64,000 bases of DNA from Clavaria fumosa (GCA_951802425.1 OX637805.1:744001-808000), one strand, 5' to 3'; shown: positions 1 to 13,158, counted from the first letter of the stretch. Program-made: numbers and translations. The notes: a model not told the origin generated them from the sequence alone.

Positions 1-3000
1 ATGAGCACGACATGATGCCCGTCTCTCGAGAAGGCCAAGGAGATCACATCTCCCCAATGTCCCGAGAGCACACCCTCCAACTTGCCAGTCACTGAGTTCC
101 ATATCCGTACTGTCTTGTCCTCACGCTCAAAAAAATGGCGGTTTCCATCACCGAATCCCTCACAGGACACGACACGGTTTCCATCACTTGAGAAGGCCAA
201 TGACGTCACCTGTTTTGAATGTCCTTTGAGCACGTGCTTCAACTCGCCAGTCACCGAGTCCCAGATCCGTATTGACCCATCGTGATAGCCAGCCATGACG
301 CGGCTTCCATCGTTTGAGAGGGTCGTGGTATAAATATTGGCCTCGGCTGCGAACCTGTGCATTAACCCAGTTACCACATTGCAGACCCATAATGTGTTGG
401 GGTTAGCCGGCACGTTAGCCACCCAAGACACGACACTTCCGCTCATCGACAAGGCCACAGAGCTCACATCTTCCGCACCTCGTTCCACGAACGTGTCTTC
501 CAACTCACCCGTCACTGCATCCCAGATTCGTACCTCCCCGTCCCATGACCCAGACGCGACATGCCTTCCATCGCCCGAGAAGGCCAAAGAGGTCACCTCT
601 GATGAATGCCGCCGGATTAAGCTCCCTGACTTGCCCGTCGCTGAGTTGAAGGTCTGTATGTCAGACCCAGACAAGGTACTATCTCCACCGCTTGAGGAGA
701 CCATACAATCTGAATGTCCCACGGACATACCCTCCAACTCGCTAGTCACCACATTCCAGATCCGGACTGTCCCATCATCTGACCCAGATATAACACAACT
801 TCCATCGCTCGAAAAGGCGACGTCGGTCACCATGCCTGAATGTCCCTTGAGCACACCCTCTGACTGGCACGTTATTGAACTCCAGATTCGAACCGTTGCA
901 TCGACCGACCCAGACGCGACACGACTTCCATCGCTCGAAAAGGCGATGCAGCTTGAATAATCTGAACCTGAATGTCCCTCGAGCACACCCTCTGACTCGC
1001 CCGTCGCCAAGTTCCAGATCTGAACTGTCCCGTCTCGCAACCCAGACACGAAACGACTTCCGTCGCTTGAGAAAGCCACGGGGAAGAACCCATTCTCACC
1101 AGTCTGGAGCTCGAACTCCAACACACCAGTTACCACATTCCAGGTCCGAACCGTTCCATCAAATGAACGAGACATGACACGACTTCCATTGCTTGAGAAG
1201 GCCACGGAGAGAATACGTCCCCATCCCCAGAATATGCACCCCAACCCACCAGTTACCGCATTCCAGATCCGGACTGTCATGTCATCCGACCCAGACACAA
1301 CACGACTTCCATCGCTTGAGAATGCCACACAGTTCACACGCTCTTCATGTCCCTTGAGCATGCATTCCAACTTGCCAGTCATGGCATTCCAGATCCGAAT
1401 CGTCGTATCTCTAGGGATACTCACAATGCGACTCCCATCACATGACAGGTCGATAGAGGTCACCCTGTCTCCACCCTCGAGCGTGTCCTTGGTGATGTCC
1501 TCAAGCGTGTCCTTGAGCATCTCCAGTTCGCCTGTCACCGCATTCCAGATCCGAATTACATCGTCATGATCTGTCGCAATGCGGCGGTCATCCTTCGATA
1601 ACGCCAGGTTGTATACTGTATCGCCGCAATCTATGACTTTCTCGCATTTGTCCCGGAAAGTATTTCGTAGCCCTAGGACAATGTTGGGTAGGCAAGACCT
1701 CCGAGCGTAGTAGTCACGAAACACTGATTTCATCGGTATCCACACTAATGCTGAATGGTACGTTTCAAGACAATAATCTTTGATGACGTCGAAGTTCTCA
1801 AGGACAAACCAGCGAGCATCCGTGGCTAAATCCTGAGGCTGTGTGATCAATATTGATCATTCAGAGAGTAGAAATCACAAACCAGTTTGCATTCTTCCAA
1901 CTTTTGTAACGACTCAATTGCAGTACTCAAATTTCCCAGAAGACTAAGACATTCGAGCCAATGCAGCAAATGACCACTCAAAAAGCCATCCAATAGGGAG
2001 CAAATGTCTTCTGTATGAACATCCCCAGTTTTAGTGTGCGAGGCCCAATGTAGGCAGGCATAAGCCAGACCATTTGAGACGTGCCGAGTGATTGTGTCCG
2101 ACATCAGTGTCTTGTTTGCAGGTCGTCCATCCAGGTGACAAATATTCTCTCGAAGAGACGTGTTCATGAGTCGGAGACATTGGATCGCGAGGGTCTGATG
2201 CGAAATGGAGCAATCAATGCACAGATCAGGACGACAACGTTTAGGATCTGTGAGAAAATCGGGGAAAGACGCATGGAATACGGACACAACGCCATCGGAT
2301 GTTGGCGGTACGGAGATTACAGAGTGCAATGAAGTCAGGGCCGTTTTGACACCATCAATGTCCAATTCCAGCAGAGTTGCAAGGCCACAGACAGTCAATG
2401 GATTTCTGACATTAATGATTGTCCCGAGAACACGGCGAACATTGTGCTCCTCGAAGGGCTCCAAATCGTGATATGCGCGATCCAGTATTGTCGTGTACAA
2501 GTCATCGAGATTTCTTGTCCTCACAGTGGATTCTGATGCAGAGTGCGACTTGATCATATGGGTGAGCCGCATCCGGGCATTGGCATTACGCTGCCCAATA
2601 TACCGAATGCCAGTTGCAGCATAAATGAATAATCCACTCGCTCGCTCTACAAGTATCTTGACCTCATGGTCCGGGGGCCAACCTTGCTCGTACTCGAAAA
2701 TTCCTGCAATACGAGACAGCTTGTCTTCTATGTATAGTCGGATATCAGCCTGCACAATATCCATGTTGATATTATGAAGGTATACGGCAGAGCACAAATC
2801 AGGAGGCCAAGACATGATAGTCTTGAGAATCAGTGGCTCCGGTCGGCTGGTGATGAATATTTTGAGAGGGAGATGGCGCGCGTGATCGAAAAGAACCCCG
2901 AGGACATTTTCAATAGCATCATCATCCCTGCATTCATCCAAAGCATCAATGACAACAACGAGTGTTTTGTCAATCCTTTCCATCGCCAATCGAACGGGCT

Positions 3001-4470
3001 CCAGTATGAGCTCTGTGAACTGCCGAGTAAGAGATGCTGATGGATCTCTCTTCAAAGCCTCCAAGAGCGCGACAGCAATGGCTTCGCGAGATCGAGCCAG
3101 CTCATAAGCGATAGTTGGGAAAATGCGTCCGACATCATTGCAATCGGATCGTGAACGAGAGCAGAAGAAACTAGCCCCGAGGATACCATCATCATGTAGC
3201 TGCTCGCAGAAGCTATAGGCAATAGTCGTCTTTCCGGTTCCAGCCATGCCATTCATCCAGTAGATTTTCGGACCTGTGGTATCATGGGCCCATGTCCTGA
3301 GACCCTCCAGGACATCTTTACGAGTCCCTGCCGTGCACGCGCCGCGTTGAAGAAATTCAGATGTTCCAGAGAATGCTGTGTCCGAGTCGTATTTGGCGGC
3401 TTCTGCTCGTCGTAATTTTTGAAATAGAACACTCTGTATATCACACTTTAGAGACAAATACACCCTTTGAGAAGAACGTAAGACGTACCGAGAGTATGTC
3501 TTCGGTATTACGTTCCGTGCTTAAGCCCATATCGGTCTAGAGGTAATTTCAGTCTGTGCATTTGGTCTTCACTAAGTTTTCTCACCTGGAAACTATCAAA
3601 AAGGTTGGCAATCGTACGAAACGAGGCTTCAATATACCCAGCATCCCTCGATCCCTCAGCAAGGCGTCTTATAAGTCCATGGCCGGCTCTACTCTGGATC
3701 GCCTTCGTTTGCTGATCGACCACTCTAAACAACTTAGGATCAATAAAGCATGTACAAGAACCCAATTGCCTCTACACACCTCACGAAATTGTCAAGGCGA
3801 CGACGGAATCGAGACGAGTTTGATTCGCTGCTATGCTGCTTAATCATGATGATGAAAGCTTGAAGCTTGCGATCCATTTCGGCGAAATCCTCCTTGTTTT
3901 GAATCGCTTGCTGTGTAATTAACGATGTCAGGGAATGCTGCTTCAATCAGAAATCGGGAATTCGCGTACGTCTACGACCTCCATACAAGCGAGCAATCCG
4001 CCAACAGTTGCTCTCAAGGGAGGAAACGCACCCGCGCTTTCCCTGAGAAGCCCCAGCGCAGTCTTGAAACCTTCAAACGCCATCGTACTCGCCTTCTTGA
4101 CCGTTTGGAGGCTCTTCGGGGCTGCGGGTGACTTAGTCGAGCCAACAATTGTTGCATAGTAATTTGAGGTTGCAACTGAATCAGTCGACTCAGAAGTTAG
4201 GTTGGCGTCCGACGTGAGCGCAGAGAGGGCGTTTGCTGGGGTGTCAGCAGCGACAGATGGGTGTCGAGTCGCGGGCGCCGTGAGCAGTACAGGAGATGTG
4301 ACGATTGCATCGATAGAGTGTGGGCCAGGCGGAATAGCAGAGGATGTCTGCGTAGACTCGGACGGCAGGGAACGCTCCTGCGACGAAATTGGATGGGTTA
4401 CGTTTCCCTTGACCCGTTCTATAACCGTGTACAAGTTGAAATGTTTAGGTATCTCTGGTCGTTTTGACAT
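1..4470 (-). CDS. NACHT-WD40 NLR-like protein, copy A (3' end beyond window)
   Basis: STAND-type NTPase of the fungal NLR class, expected to act as a cytoplasmic sensor of non-self ligands. Exons on the minus strand: 3970-4470, 3780-3910, 3586-3724, 3489-3536, 1883-3433, <1-1832, with introns of 49-59 nt. Order: basic Ser/Pro-rich N-terminus; a helical segment (FPPLRATVGG, then NKEDFAEMDRKL) like other fungal STAND N-terminal domains; NACHT with Walker A GMAGTGKTT, Walker B VVVIDALDEC and sensor FITSRPEP; then at least 12 WD40 units ending in forms such as VRIWNAVTG. The frame stays open to the first base of the window, so the gene is cut by the window edge, not by mutation. The last NACHT exon joins WD40 across 1833-1882, which removes an in-frame stop. 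Start chosen at 4470 because it gives a basic N-terminus like the duplicate at 7477-12370. Function is inferred from domain family. Confidence 0.88.
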
Positions 4471-5409
4471 TGAGGTCCAGGTGAATGCTGGTAAGACCGG
4501 CGCTTGTCAAACTGTCCATAGCTGATGCAGCGCTACGGGCGTCAGCGTCACAAGGCGACAAAGTTCATGAATATTTATGGCTCTTTTGGTAAAATTTCAA
4601 AGCCAAGGGCTCCAGAGTTACCCAGACACCGCTCCAGAGCCCCCCGACCCACATTAAATCACAGCAATTATACCTACCATACGTACACTACCTACATCTT
4701 TATCTCACACACTCCGTCCTGATGTTGCGGTACACAAAAAAAGGGCTAAAAAGGATCACGTGTCTTACTTTAAGCGGTCACGTGATCAAATTCTTGTGGC
4801 TCTTGGTGGACGTGTGGTCGTTACGCTACGCCACTATCGACGCGATTGAATCTGTTTCTCGGTCGACCTTGATATCAGAGCTTTGCGTCAACAGTCGACC
4901 AGACCACTACAAAAAACAGCAATGATGATCGAACTTTTGTACCCCCTACATCCCTTCATTCAACAACTTGTAAAAGTGTGTATTCAGCAAGTGACATTTG
5001 TCCTACGTTAATTTGGCCTTCGTGCAACGCACTCCTAAATCTTGGCTAGAACCTGAGCGCCGATGCGAGCAGTGAGCAAGAAGAAATCATACAGATAAAA
5101 GATACGCCCTCCCAAGGCATCCCACGTGTGGCTCTTCCCCAAAGGTGTGTGCGGACAACAACCGCGTCATCCCAACTCGAACTCACATAGGTCCAAATTG
5201 GTGAAACATGCCCGTAGTTCTGATGCACCGCAGGATCACCCAGGTCATACGGCCACGCCAAAGGCACATGTGGGGGCAACCGTGCGATGCAACACAAATA
5301 GGGACCGTTTGAACCCCGAATCACACCCGAACCAACGGCCGGCTGCGTGTTCTCCCAGAAATACCTCGGATACCACTGAACGAACTGAACCACTGGATGC
5401 TGCAACGGC
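4471..5409. promoter_or_regulatory. 5' flank of NLR copy A, part of the duplicated unit
   Basis: This stretch is the upstream region of the minus-strand NLR copy A and matches 12371-13287 almost base for base, with small indels. It contains a perfect inverted repeat, GATCACGTG (4754-4762) and CACGTGATC (4779-4787), separated by 16 nt. CACGTG is the core of many bHLH and bZIP sites in fungi; a role here is inference. A minus-strand open frame at 5046-5411 also lies here and is not recognised. The match to the second copy stops close to 5409. Confidence 0.6.
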
Positions 5410-6165
5410 ACCCTGGCGCTTGTCGTCCCTGCTTTCGAGTACGTGAAGCATGCGGAGGGGACCGATCAACGCACCTTCCCTCGAAATAAAGAGGTCAGTC
5501 AGGCTTTGCTATCCCGTCTTTCTCGCGCCACGCAAGCTATTTCAGTCTTTGTTATCTCTCGTCAAGAACAAGCGCATCGGCCCGTTTCATCAATCGTGGG
5601 CCGCGGGACACAACGGCACTGATTACCCGCGGTACTACTCTGCTTCTCCTGGGTCAGTTTACAAGGTGACTGCGTATACGTCGGCGTACGAGCCCTACTC
5701 CATCTTTGCTCGGGACGGGCCGCCTTGGTGAATCTTGCGTCTGCCGTGTTGCTCCTTGCGTGTTCACCCACGGATGCGCCAGGTGCGACGAGCGTTTCGT
5801 AGGATATGGCGGGAACAAGGCCGCATGTCTGTTCGAAATGTATCTTTCTGGGATGGCTTTTTTTGTGCTCGCAGACCACTTCATCATCCATCAAAACCAT
5901 GCGTACGAGGAGAGCGCGCGGCGAAACGAGGTGCATCCGTTTCTTACTCGATAGGAATTTTCATTGATAACATCTAACTGGCGTCAACATAGCGGAAGCA
6001 GAACAGGAGGATATATGCCGAGTTCAAGGAGGAGACATGTCTTCGGTCCGTATCGCCATGACGTGACCCTCCTGCGATAATCTACCTTTTTTCCCATCAT
6101 ATGCGCTTCTTATCTCGTGCAGATACTTGAAGACATATCGCGCCAGGTCAGAATCTCCAAGATGA
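5410..6165 (+). pseudogene. 5'-truncated LARGE-type (GT49-like) glycosyltransferase fragment
   Basis: C-terminal part of a fungal glycosyltransferase related to the second domain of LARGE, which transfers sugars in the Golgi in known members. Exon pieces on the plus strand: 5410-5493, 5546-5727, 5783-5930, 5993-6045, 6123-6165, with introns of 52-77 nt. All splice junctions keep phase. Visible family motifs are LALVVPAFEYV, then PRNKE, GHNGTDYPRYYSA, VYKVTAYTSAYEPY, CDERFVGYGGNKAACLFEMY and HFIIHQNHAYEE, ending in RYLKTYRARSESPR and stop. No start codon or N-terminal catalytic half precedes 5410; instead the NLR copy A promoter abuts it. I read this as a fragment made by the tandem duplication. 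It may still be transcribed from the adjacent NLR 5' region. Recognition of the family is from memory of conserved motifs. Confidence 0.78.
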
Positions 6166-7476
6166 ATGCAAGAAAATCAAAGGTTTAGCCAGGGTTGCAG
6201 CTCAGGTACGTTTCGCAATGCGGATGGGCTTGTGTTTAAACTAAATTTGCTTGGTTTAGATCATTGAGGCAGGGGCTTGACTGCACCATAGTTTCACCGC
6301 TTGTACTCTGTCCCCTGTGCATAAAGATGAATGCAAAGTTTCGACATATCCTTCTGACCACGGCACCTCTCGCATGTCGCACTTTGCTCATTACTTGTAA
6401 CGCGTGACGTCTCAGGAGATGCAGCAGCAGTGACAAGGCCCACTTGGTCTCCTGGACCCTCTTTCTCTCTCTTCCGCGAAAATTTTCATATTAAATTTTC
6501 CTGAGTATGACCATTCTCGCATATAGTCCGTTAGCGAAACGTTTGGGATAGCAACTACTTGTAACTCGTGTTCGAGGACAATGTTTGGGTGCTTTATTCA
6601 ACTTTGTTTCCACATTACCGTCTTACTTTCGTACTATGTCTGCTTGACCAGCTCGTCATCATGATGCTGTGATGTAGACAATGATGAGCAATTTATCTAT
6701 ACTCCAGAACAGATGATGATATGCTGGTGAATGCGGTGAAGTGAACAGCATGATTTTGGTTTTGTTTGATGTACATGCTAGACCCAAAAACAACAAAGAA
6801 GCTGACAGTGATAAACCGTTATGTACATGGATGTCGAAGATGTTCCGAAAGGTGTATACAGAAGAGAGTAGAGCAGGTAGAAGTGTTGCAAGATAGATAG
6901 GCTCGGTGGTCCCATCATGGACACGGCACAAGGCATCGTGTGCGTCGGAGTGGATGTGAATGGGCGGGCGAGACACACCACAGCGCAGTGAAAAAGCACA
7001 CAGACCAAGGATGTATGCGCCCACGGAACCCCGGACATGCGCATAGCGGGTATAGGTGGGGCGGCACGGTGTGGCATCATTTGAGTCGGGACTTTAGGGC
7101 AGATGGGGATAGAGTTGCAGATTGAGCATGGGACCGAGGATGCCTACAGGGAGCCGTGCGGCCGAGGGCACAGGAGGTCTCGCCACTGGTATGTTGGGTG
7201 GTGCGGCAATAGCTGAGGTAGAGAGTGGCTGGGCGGTGACACGGCAACGGTGCAGAGTGCTGAGAGGAGGAGCGCGGTGAGGAGCACAAGCATGTGCAGA
7301 TTGGGCTGCATCGCAAGCCTGCTTTGTGGGCTGAGAGCGTGGTATGGGTAGTCTGCGCACATTCCTGCGTAAGCACGGCACAGTTCTCGAATTGGCACAT
7401 GAGTTACTAAAATTGGAAATGTTGCGCATGCCTAGACTCACCAAATGCCTAGCTAGGGTCCCTTGTTGCTTGTGTG
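6166..7476. other. Intergenic between glycosyltransferase fragment and NLR copy B
   Basis: Convergent 3' flanks. Several short open frames occur on both strands, none with a recognisable domain or consistent splicing. If the duplication is a simple tandem one, this sequence should also occur left of the window. Confidence 0.5.
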
Positions 7477-10400
7477 TCATTGTGGTGCATGTAATGAGGG
7501 TGTGAGGTCGAGGATAATGACACGGCCATCCACATATCCGAGGCATACTTTTGACTCCCAGCAGGCAACGGAGTTGAAATCACGGTATCGGGGAGGTATC
7601 CAACAGGCTCGTAGAACCTCGATAGTGGAGATCCATGTCCGATCACGAGAGATGAAGCAAGGCATATCCTGTAGTATTGGGCTCAGATGAGGCTGGGAGT
7701 GGACTTGGTGTGCGTAATACTGCAAAATCATCAAATTGGGTATATCACCTGTCCAACTGTTAATCTCGATTGTGTGGTCGAATGCGACGCGACTCCAATC
7801 ATTTGAAGAGATGGTGATAGAGTGCACCCAACTTGAGTGTCCCTTGAACATGACCTCTGAGTCACTGCCCCAGATCCAGACTGTAGATGATTCAATTTCG
7901 GCGAATATGAGCACGACATGATGCCCGTCTCTCGAGAAGGCCAAGGAGGTCACATCTCCCCAATGTCCTGAGAGCACACCCTCCAACTTGCCAGTCACTG
8001 AGTCCCATATCCGTACTGTCTTGTCATCTGGCCTAAAAAGAAGGCGGTTTCTATCACGGATTCCATCACAGGACACGACACGGTTTCCATCACTTGAGAA
8101 TGCCAATGCCGTCACCTTCTTTGAATGTCCCTTGAGCACGTGCTTCAACTCGCCAGTCACCGAGTCCCAGATCCGTATTAACCCGTCATAATAGCCAGCC
8201 ATGACACGGCTTCCATCGTTTGAGAGGGTCGCGGTAAGAAGGGTAATGCGTGATTCAATGACCTCGACTGCCAACTTGTGCTTTAACCCAGTTGCCACAT
8301 TGCAGACCCATAATATGCTGAAGCCAGCCACCCAAGACACGACACTTCCACTCATCGACAAGGACACAGAGCTCACATATTTCGCACCTCGTTCCATGAG
8401 CGTGTCTTCCAACTTGCCCGTCACTGCATCCCAGATTCGTACGTCAAATGACCCAGATGCGACATGCCTTCCATCGCCCGAGAAGGCCAAAGAGGTCACA
8501 TCTGATGAATGCTGCCAGATTAAGCTCCCTGAGTCAGACTTGCCTGTCGCCGAGTTGAAGGTCTGTATGTCAGACCCAGACAAGGTACTATCTCCACCGC
8601 TTGAGGAGACCATACAATCTGAATGTCCCAGGGACATACCCTCCAACTCGTTAGTCACCACATTCCAGATCCGGACCGTCCCATCATTTGACCCAGATAT
8701 AACACAACTTCCATCGCTCGAGAAGGCAACGTCGGTCACCATGTCTGAATGTCCCTTGAGCACACCCTCTGACTGGCACGTCATTGAGTTCCAGATCTGA
8801 ACCGTTGCATCGTTCGACCCAGACACGACACGACTTCCATCGCCCGAAAAGGCAACGCAGCTCACCCAACCTGAACCTGAATGTCCCTTGAGCACACTCT
8901 CTGACTCGCCCGTCGCCAAGTTCCAGATCTGAACTGTCCCGTCTTGCAACCCAGACACGACACGACTTCCGTCGCTTGAAAAAGCCACGGGGAAGAACCC
9001 ATTCTCACCAGTCTGGAGCTCGAACTCCAACACACCAGTTACCGTATTCCAGGTCCGAACCGTTCCATCAAATGAACGAGACATGACACGACTTCCATTG
9101 CTTGAGAATGCCACGGAGGTAATACGTCCCCATCCCCAGAATATGCACCCCAACCCACCAGTTACCGCATTCCAGATCCGGACTGTCGTGTCATCCGACC
9201 CAGACACAACACGACTTCCATCGCTTGAGAATGCCACACAGTTCACACCTGCTTCATGTCCCTCGAGTATGCATTCCAACTTGCCAGTCATGGCATTCCA
9301 GATCTGAATCGTCGTATCTCCAGGGCTACTCACGATGCGACTCCCATCACATGACAGGGCAAGAGAGGTCACCGGGCATGAATCCTTGTCCTCGAGCACG
9401 TGTATGTCCTTGAGCATGTCCTCCAGTTCACCTGTCACCGCATTCCAGATCCGAATTACATAGTCATGATATGTCGCAATGTGGCAGTCATCCTTCGATA
9501 ACGCCAGGTTGTATACTGTATCGCCGCAATCTATGACTTTCTCGCATTTGTCCTGGAAAGTATTTCGTAGCCCTAGGACAATGTTGGGTAGGCAAGACCT
9601 CCGAGCGTAGTGGTCACGGAACACTGATTTCATCGGTATCCACACTAATGCTGAATGGTACGTTTCAAGACAATAATCTTTGATGACGCCGAAGTTCTCA
9701 AGGACAAACCAGCGAGCATCCGTGGTTAGATCCTGAGGTTATGCGATCAATATTGATCATTCAGAGAGTAGAAATCACAAACCAGTTTGCATTCTTCCAA
9801 CTTTTGTAACGACTCAATTGCAGTATTCAAATCTCCCAGAAGACTAAGACATTCGAGCCAATGCAGCAAATGACCACTCAAAAAGACATCCAATAGGGAG
9901 CGAATGTCTTCTATATGAACATTCCCAGTTTTAGTGTGCGAGGCCCAATGCTGGCAGGCATAAGCCAGACCATTTGAGATGTGCCGAGTGATTGTGTCCG
10001 ACACCAGTGTCTTGTTTGCAGGTCGTCCATCCAGGTGACAAATATTCTCTCGGAGAGACGTGTTCATGAGTCGGAGACATTGGATCACGAGGGTCTGATG
10101 CGAAATGGAGCAATCGATGCACAAATCAGGACGACAACGTTTAGGATCTGTGAGAAAATCGGGGAAAGATGCATGGAATGCGGACACAATGCCATCGGAT
10201 GTTGGCGGTACGGAGATTACAGAGTGCAATGAAGTCAGGGCCGTTTTGACACCATCAATGTCCAATTCCAGCAGAGTGGCAAGGCCACAGACAGTCAATG
10301 GATTTCTGACATTGATGATTGTCCCGAGAACACGGCGAACATTGTGCTCCTCGAAGGGCTCCAAATCGTGATATGCGCGATCCAGTATTGTTGTGTACAA

Positions 10401-12370
10401 GTCGTCGAGATTTCTTGTCCTCACAGTGGATTCTGATGCAGAGTGCGACTTGATCATATGGGTGAGTCGCATCCGGGCATTGGCGTTACGCTGCCCAATA
10501 TACCGAATACTAGTTGCAGCATAGATGAATAATCCACTCGCTCGCTCTACAAGAGTCTTGACCTCATGGTCCGGTGGCCAACCTTGCTCATATTTGAACA
10601 TTCCTGCAATACGAGACAGCTTGTTGTCTACATATAGTCGGATATCAGCCTGCACAATATCCATGTTGATATTATGAAGGTGTAAGGCAGAGCGCAAATC
10701 AGGAGGCCAAGACATGATAGTCTCGAGAATCAGTGGCTCCGGTCGGCTGGTGATGAAGATTTTGAGAGGGAGATGGCGTGCGTGATCGAAAAGAATCCCG
10801 AGGACATTTTCAATAGCATCGTCATCCCTGCATTCATCCAAAGCATCAATGACAACAACGAGTGTTTTGTCAATCCTTTCCATCGCCATTCGAACGGGCT
10901 CCAGTATGAGCTCTGTGAACTGCCGAGCAAGAGATGCTGATGGATCTCTCCTCAGAACCTCCAAGAGTGTGACAGCAATGGCTTCGCGAGATCGAGCCAG
11001 CTCATAAGCGATAGTTGGGAAAATGCGTCCGACATCATTGCAATCGGATCGTGAACGAGAGCAGAAGAAACTAGCCCCGAGGATACCATCATCGTGTAGC
11101 TGCTCGCAGAAGCTATAGGCGATAGTCGTTTTTCCAGTTCCAGCCATGCCATTCATCCAGTAGATTTTCGGACCTGTGGTATGATGGGCCCATGTCCTGA
11201 GACCCTCCAGGACATCTTTACGAGTCCCTGCCGTGCACGCGCCGCGTTGAAGAAATTCAGATGTTCCAGAGAATGCTGTGTCTGAGTCGTATTTGGCAGC
11301 TTCTGCTCGTCGTAATTTTTGAAATAGAACACTCTGTATATCACACTTTAGAGAAAAATACACCCTTTGAGAAGAACGTAAGACGTACCGAGAGTATGTC
11401 TTCGGTATTACGTTCCGTGCTTAAGCCCATATCGGTCTAGAGGTAATTTCAGTCCGTGCATTTGGTCTTCACTAAGTTTTCTCACCTGAAAACTATCAAA
11501 AAGGTTGGCAATCGTACGAAACGAGGCTTCAATATACCCAGCATCCCTCGATCCCTCAGCAAGGCGTCTTATAAGTCCATGGCCGGCTCTACTCTGGATC
11601 GCCTTCGTTTGCTGATCGACCGCTCTAAACGACTTAGGATCAATAAAGCATGTACAAGAACCCAATTGCCTCTACACACCTCACGAAATTGTCAAGGCGA
11701 TGACGGAATCGAGACGAGTTTGATTCGCTGCTATGCTGCTCAATCATGATGATGAAAGCTTGAAGCTTGCGATCCATTTCGGCGAAATCCTCCTTGTTTT
11801 GAATCGTTTGCTGTGTAATTAACGATGTCAGGGAATGCTGCTTCAATCAGAAATCGGGGATTCGCGTACGTCTACGACCTCCATACAAGCGAGCAATCCG
11901 CCAACAGTTGCTCTCAAGGGAGGAAACGCACCCGCGCATTCCTTGAGAGTTTTCAGAGCAGTCTTGAAACCTTCAAACGCCATCGTACTCGCCTCCTTGG
12001 CTGTTTGGAGGCTCTTCGAGGCTGCGGGTGACTTAGTCGAGCCAACAATTGTCGCATAGTAATTTGAGGCCGCGACTGAATCAGTCGACTCAGAAGTTAC
12101 GTTGTCGTCCGACGTGAGCGCAAAGAGGGCATTTGCTGGGGTGTCGGCAGCGACAGATGGGTGTCGAGTCGCGGGCGCCGTGAGCAGTACAGGAGATGTG
12201 ACGATTGCATCGATAGAGTGTGAGCCAGGCGGAATAGCAGAGGATGTCTGCGTAGACTCGGACGGCAGGGAACGTTCCTGCGACGAATTTGGATGGGTTA
12301 CGTTTCCCCTGGCCCGTTTAAAAACCGTGTTCAAGTTGAAATGTTTAAGTATCTCTGGTCGTTTTGACAT
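7477..12370 (-). CDS. NACHT-WD40 NLR-like protein, copy B (complete)
   Basis: Complete second copy of the NLR, 1541 aa. Exons on the minus strand: 11870-12370, 11680-11810, 11486-11624, 11389-11436 (48-nt micro-exon), 9783-11333, 7477-9732; introns 59, 55, 49, 55 and 50 nt, all GT-AG with phase kept. Order: basic Ser/Pro-rich start; helical STAND N-terminal segment at about 115-260; NACHT at about 300-560 (Walker A GMAGTGKTT, Walker B VVVIDALDEC, FITSRPEP); a winged-helix-like region; then about 14 WD40 units, enough for two seven-bladed propellers, one of them (SSSGGDSTLSG) degenerate. The repeats are highly alike (SSDGSRVVSGS, VRIWN), the pattern expected of fungal repeat sensors that evolve by repeat exchange. 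About thirty residues differ from copy A over the 538-residue NACHT open frame, by eye count. Ligand and effector mode are unknown. Confidence 0.92.
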
Positions 12371-13158
12371 TGAGGTCCGGGTGAATGCTGGTAAGACCGG
12401 CGCTTGTCAAGCTGTCCATAGCTGATGCAGCGCTACGGGCGTCAGCGTCACAAGGCGACAAAGTTCATGAATATTATGGCTTTTTTGGTAAAATTTCAAA
12501 GCCAAGGGCTCCAGAGTTACCCAGACACCGCTCCAGAGCCACATTAAATCACAGCAATTACACCTACCATACGTGCACTACCTACATCCTTATCCCACAC
12601 ACTCCGTCCTGATGTTGGTACACAAAAAAAGGGCTAAAAAGGATCACGTGTCTTACTTTAAGCGGTCACGTGATCAAATTCTTGTGGCTCTTGGTGGACG
12701 TGTGGTCGTTACGCTACGCCACTATCGACGCGAGTGAATCTGCTTCTTGGCATCGACCTTGATATCAGAGCTTTGCGTCAACAGTCGAGACCACTACAAA
12801 AAACAGCAATGATGATCGAACTTTCGTACCCCCTACATCCCTTCATTCAACAACTTGTGAAGGTGTGTATTCAGCAAGTGACATTTGTTCGACATTAATT
12901 TGGCCTTCGTGCAACGCACTCCTAAATCTTGGCTAGAGCCTGAGCGTCGATGCGAGCGGTGAGCAAGAAGAAATCATACAGATAAAAGATACGCCCTCCC
13001 AAGCCATCCCACATGTGGCTCTTCCCCAAAGATGTGTGCGGACAACAACCGCATCATCCCAACTCGAACTCACATCGGTCCAACGTGCCCGTAGTTTCGA
13101 TGCACCGCAGGATCACCCAGGTCATACGGCCACGCTAAAGGCACATGTGCGGGCAACC
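12371..13158. promoter_or_regulatory. 5' flank of NLR copy B with conserved CACGTG inverted repeat
   Basis: Counterpart of 4471-5280. The inverted repeat GATCACGTG (12642-12650) / CACGTGATC (12667-12675) and its 16-nt spacer are unchanged between copies although nearby bases have drifted. This suggests either recency or constraint. Confidence 0.55.

Noticed and set aside
337..1569. Plus-strand frames rich in PSLEKA and VTASQIRT opposite the WD40 repeats
   Set aside because: They are antisense shadows of the WD40 units; the minus frame is continuous and carries the domain.
1..1832. Idea that the WD40 part of copy A is a pseudogene
   Set aside because: Reading the minus strand codon by codon shows the frame open to base 1; it only lacks a stop inside the window.
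5046..5411. Minus-strand open frame with YPRYFWENTQP, partly kept in copy B (13070-13300)
   Set aside because: No family recognised, no start or splice partner, and the frame changes between copies; left as unexplained flank.
7900..9420. CRISPR-like array of regularly spaced repeats
   Set aside because: The periodicity comes from WD40-coding units in a eukaryotic genome; there are no short identical repeats with unique spacers.
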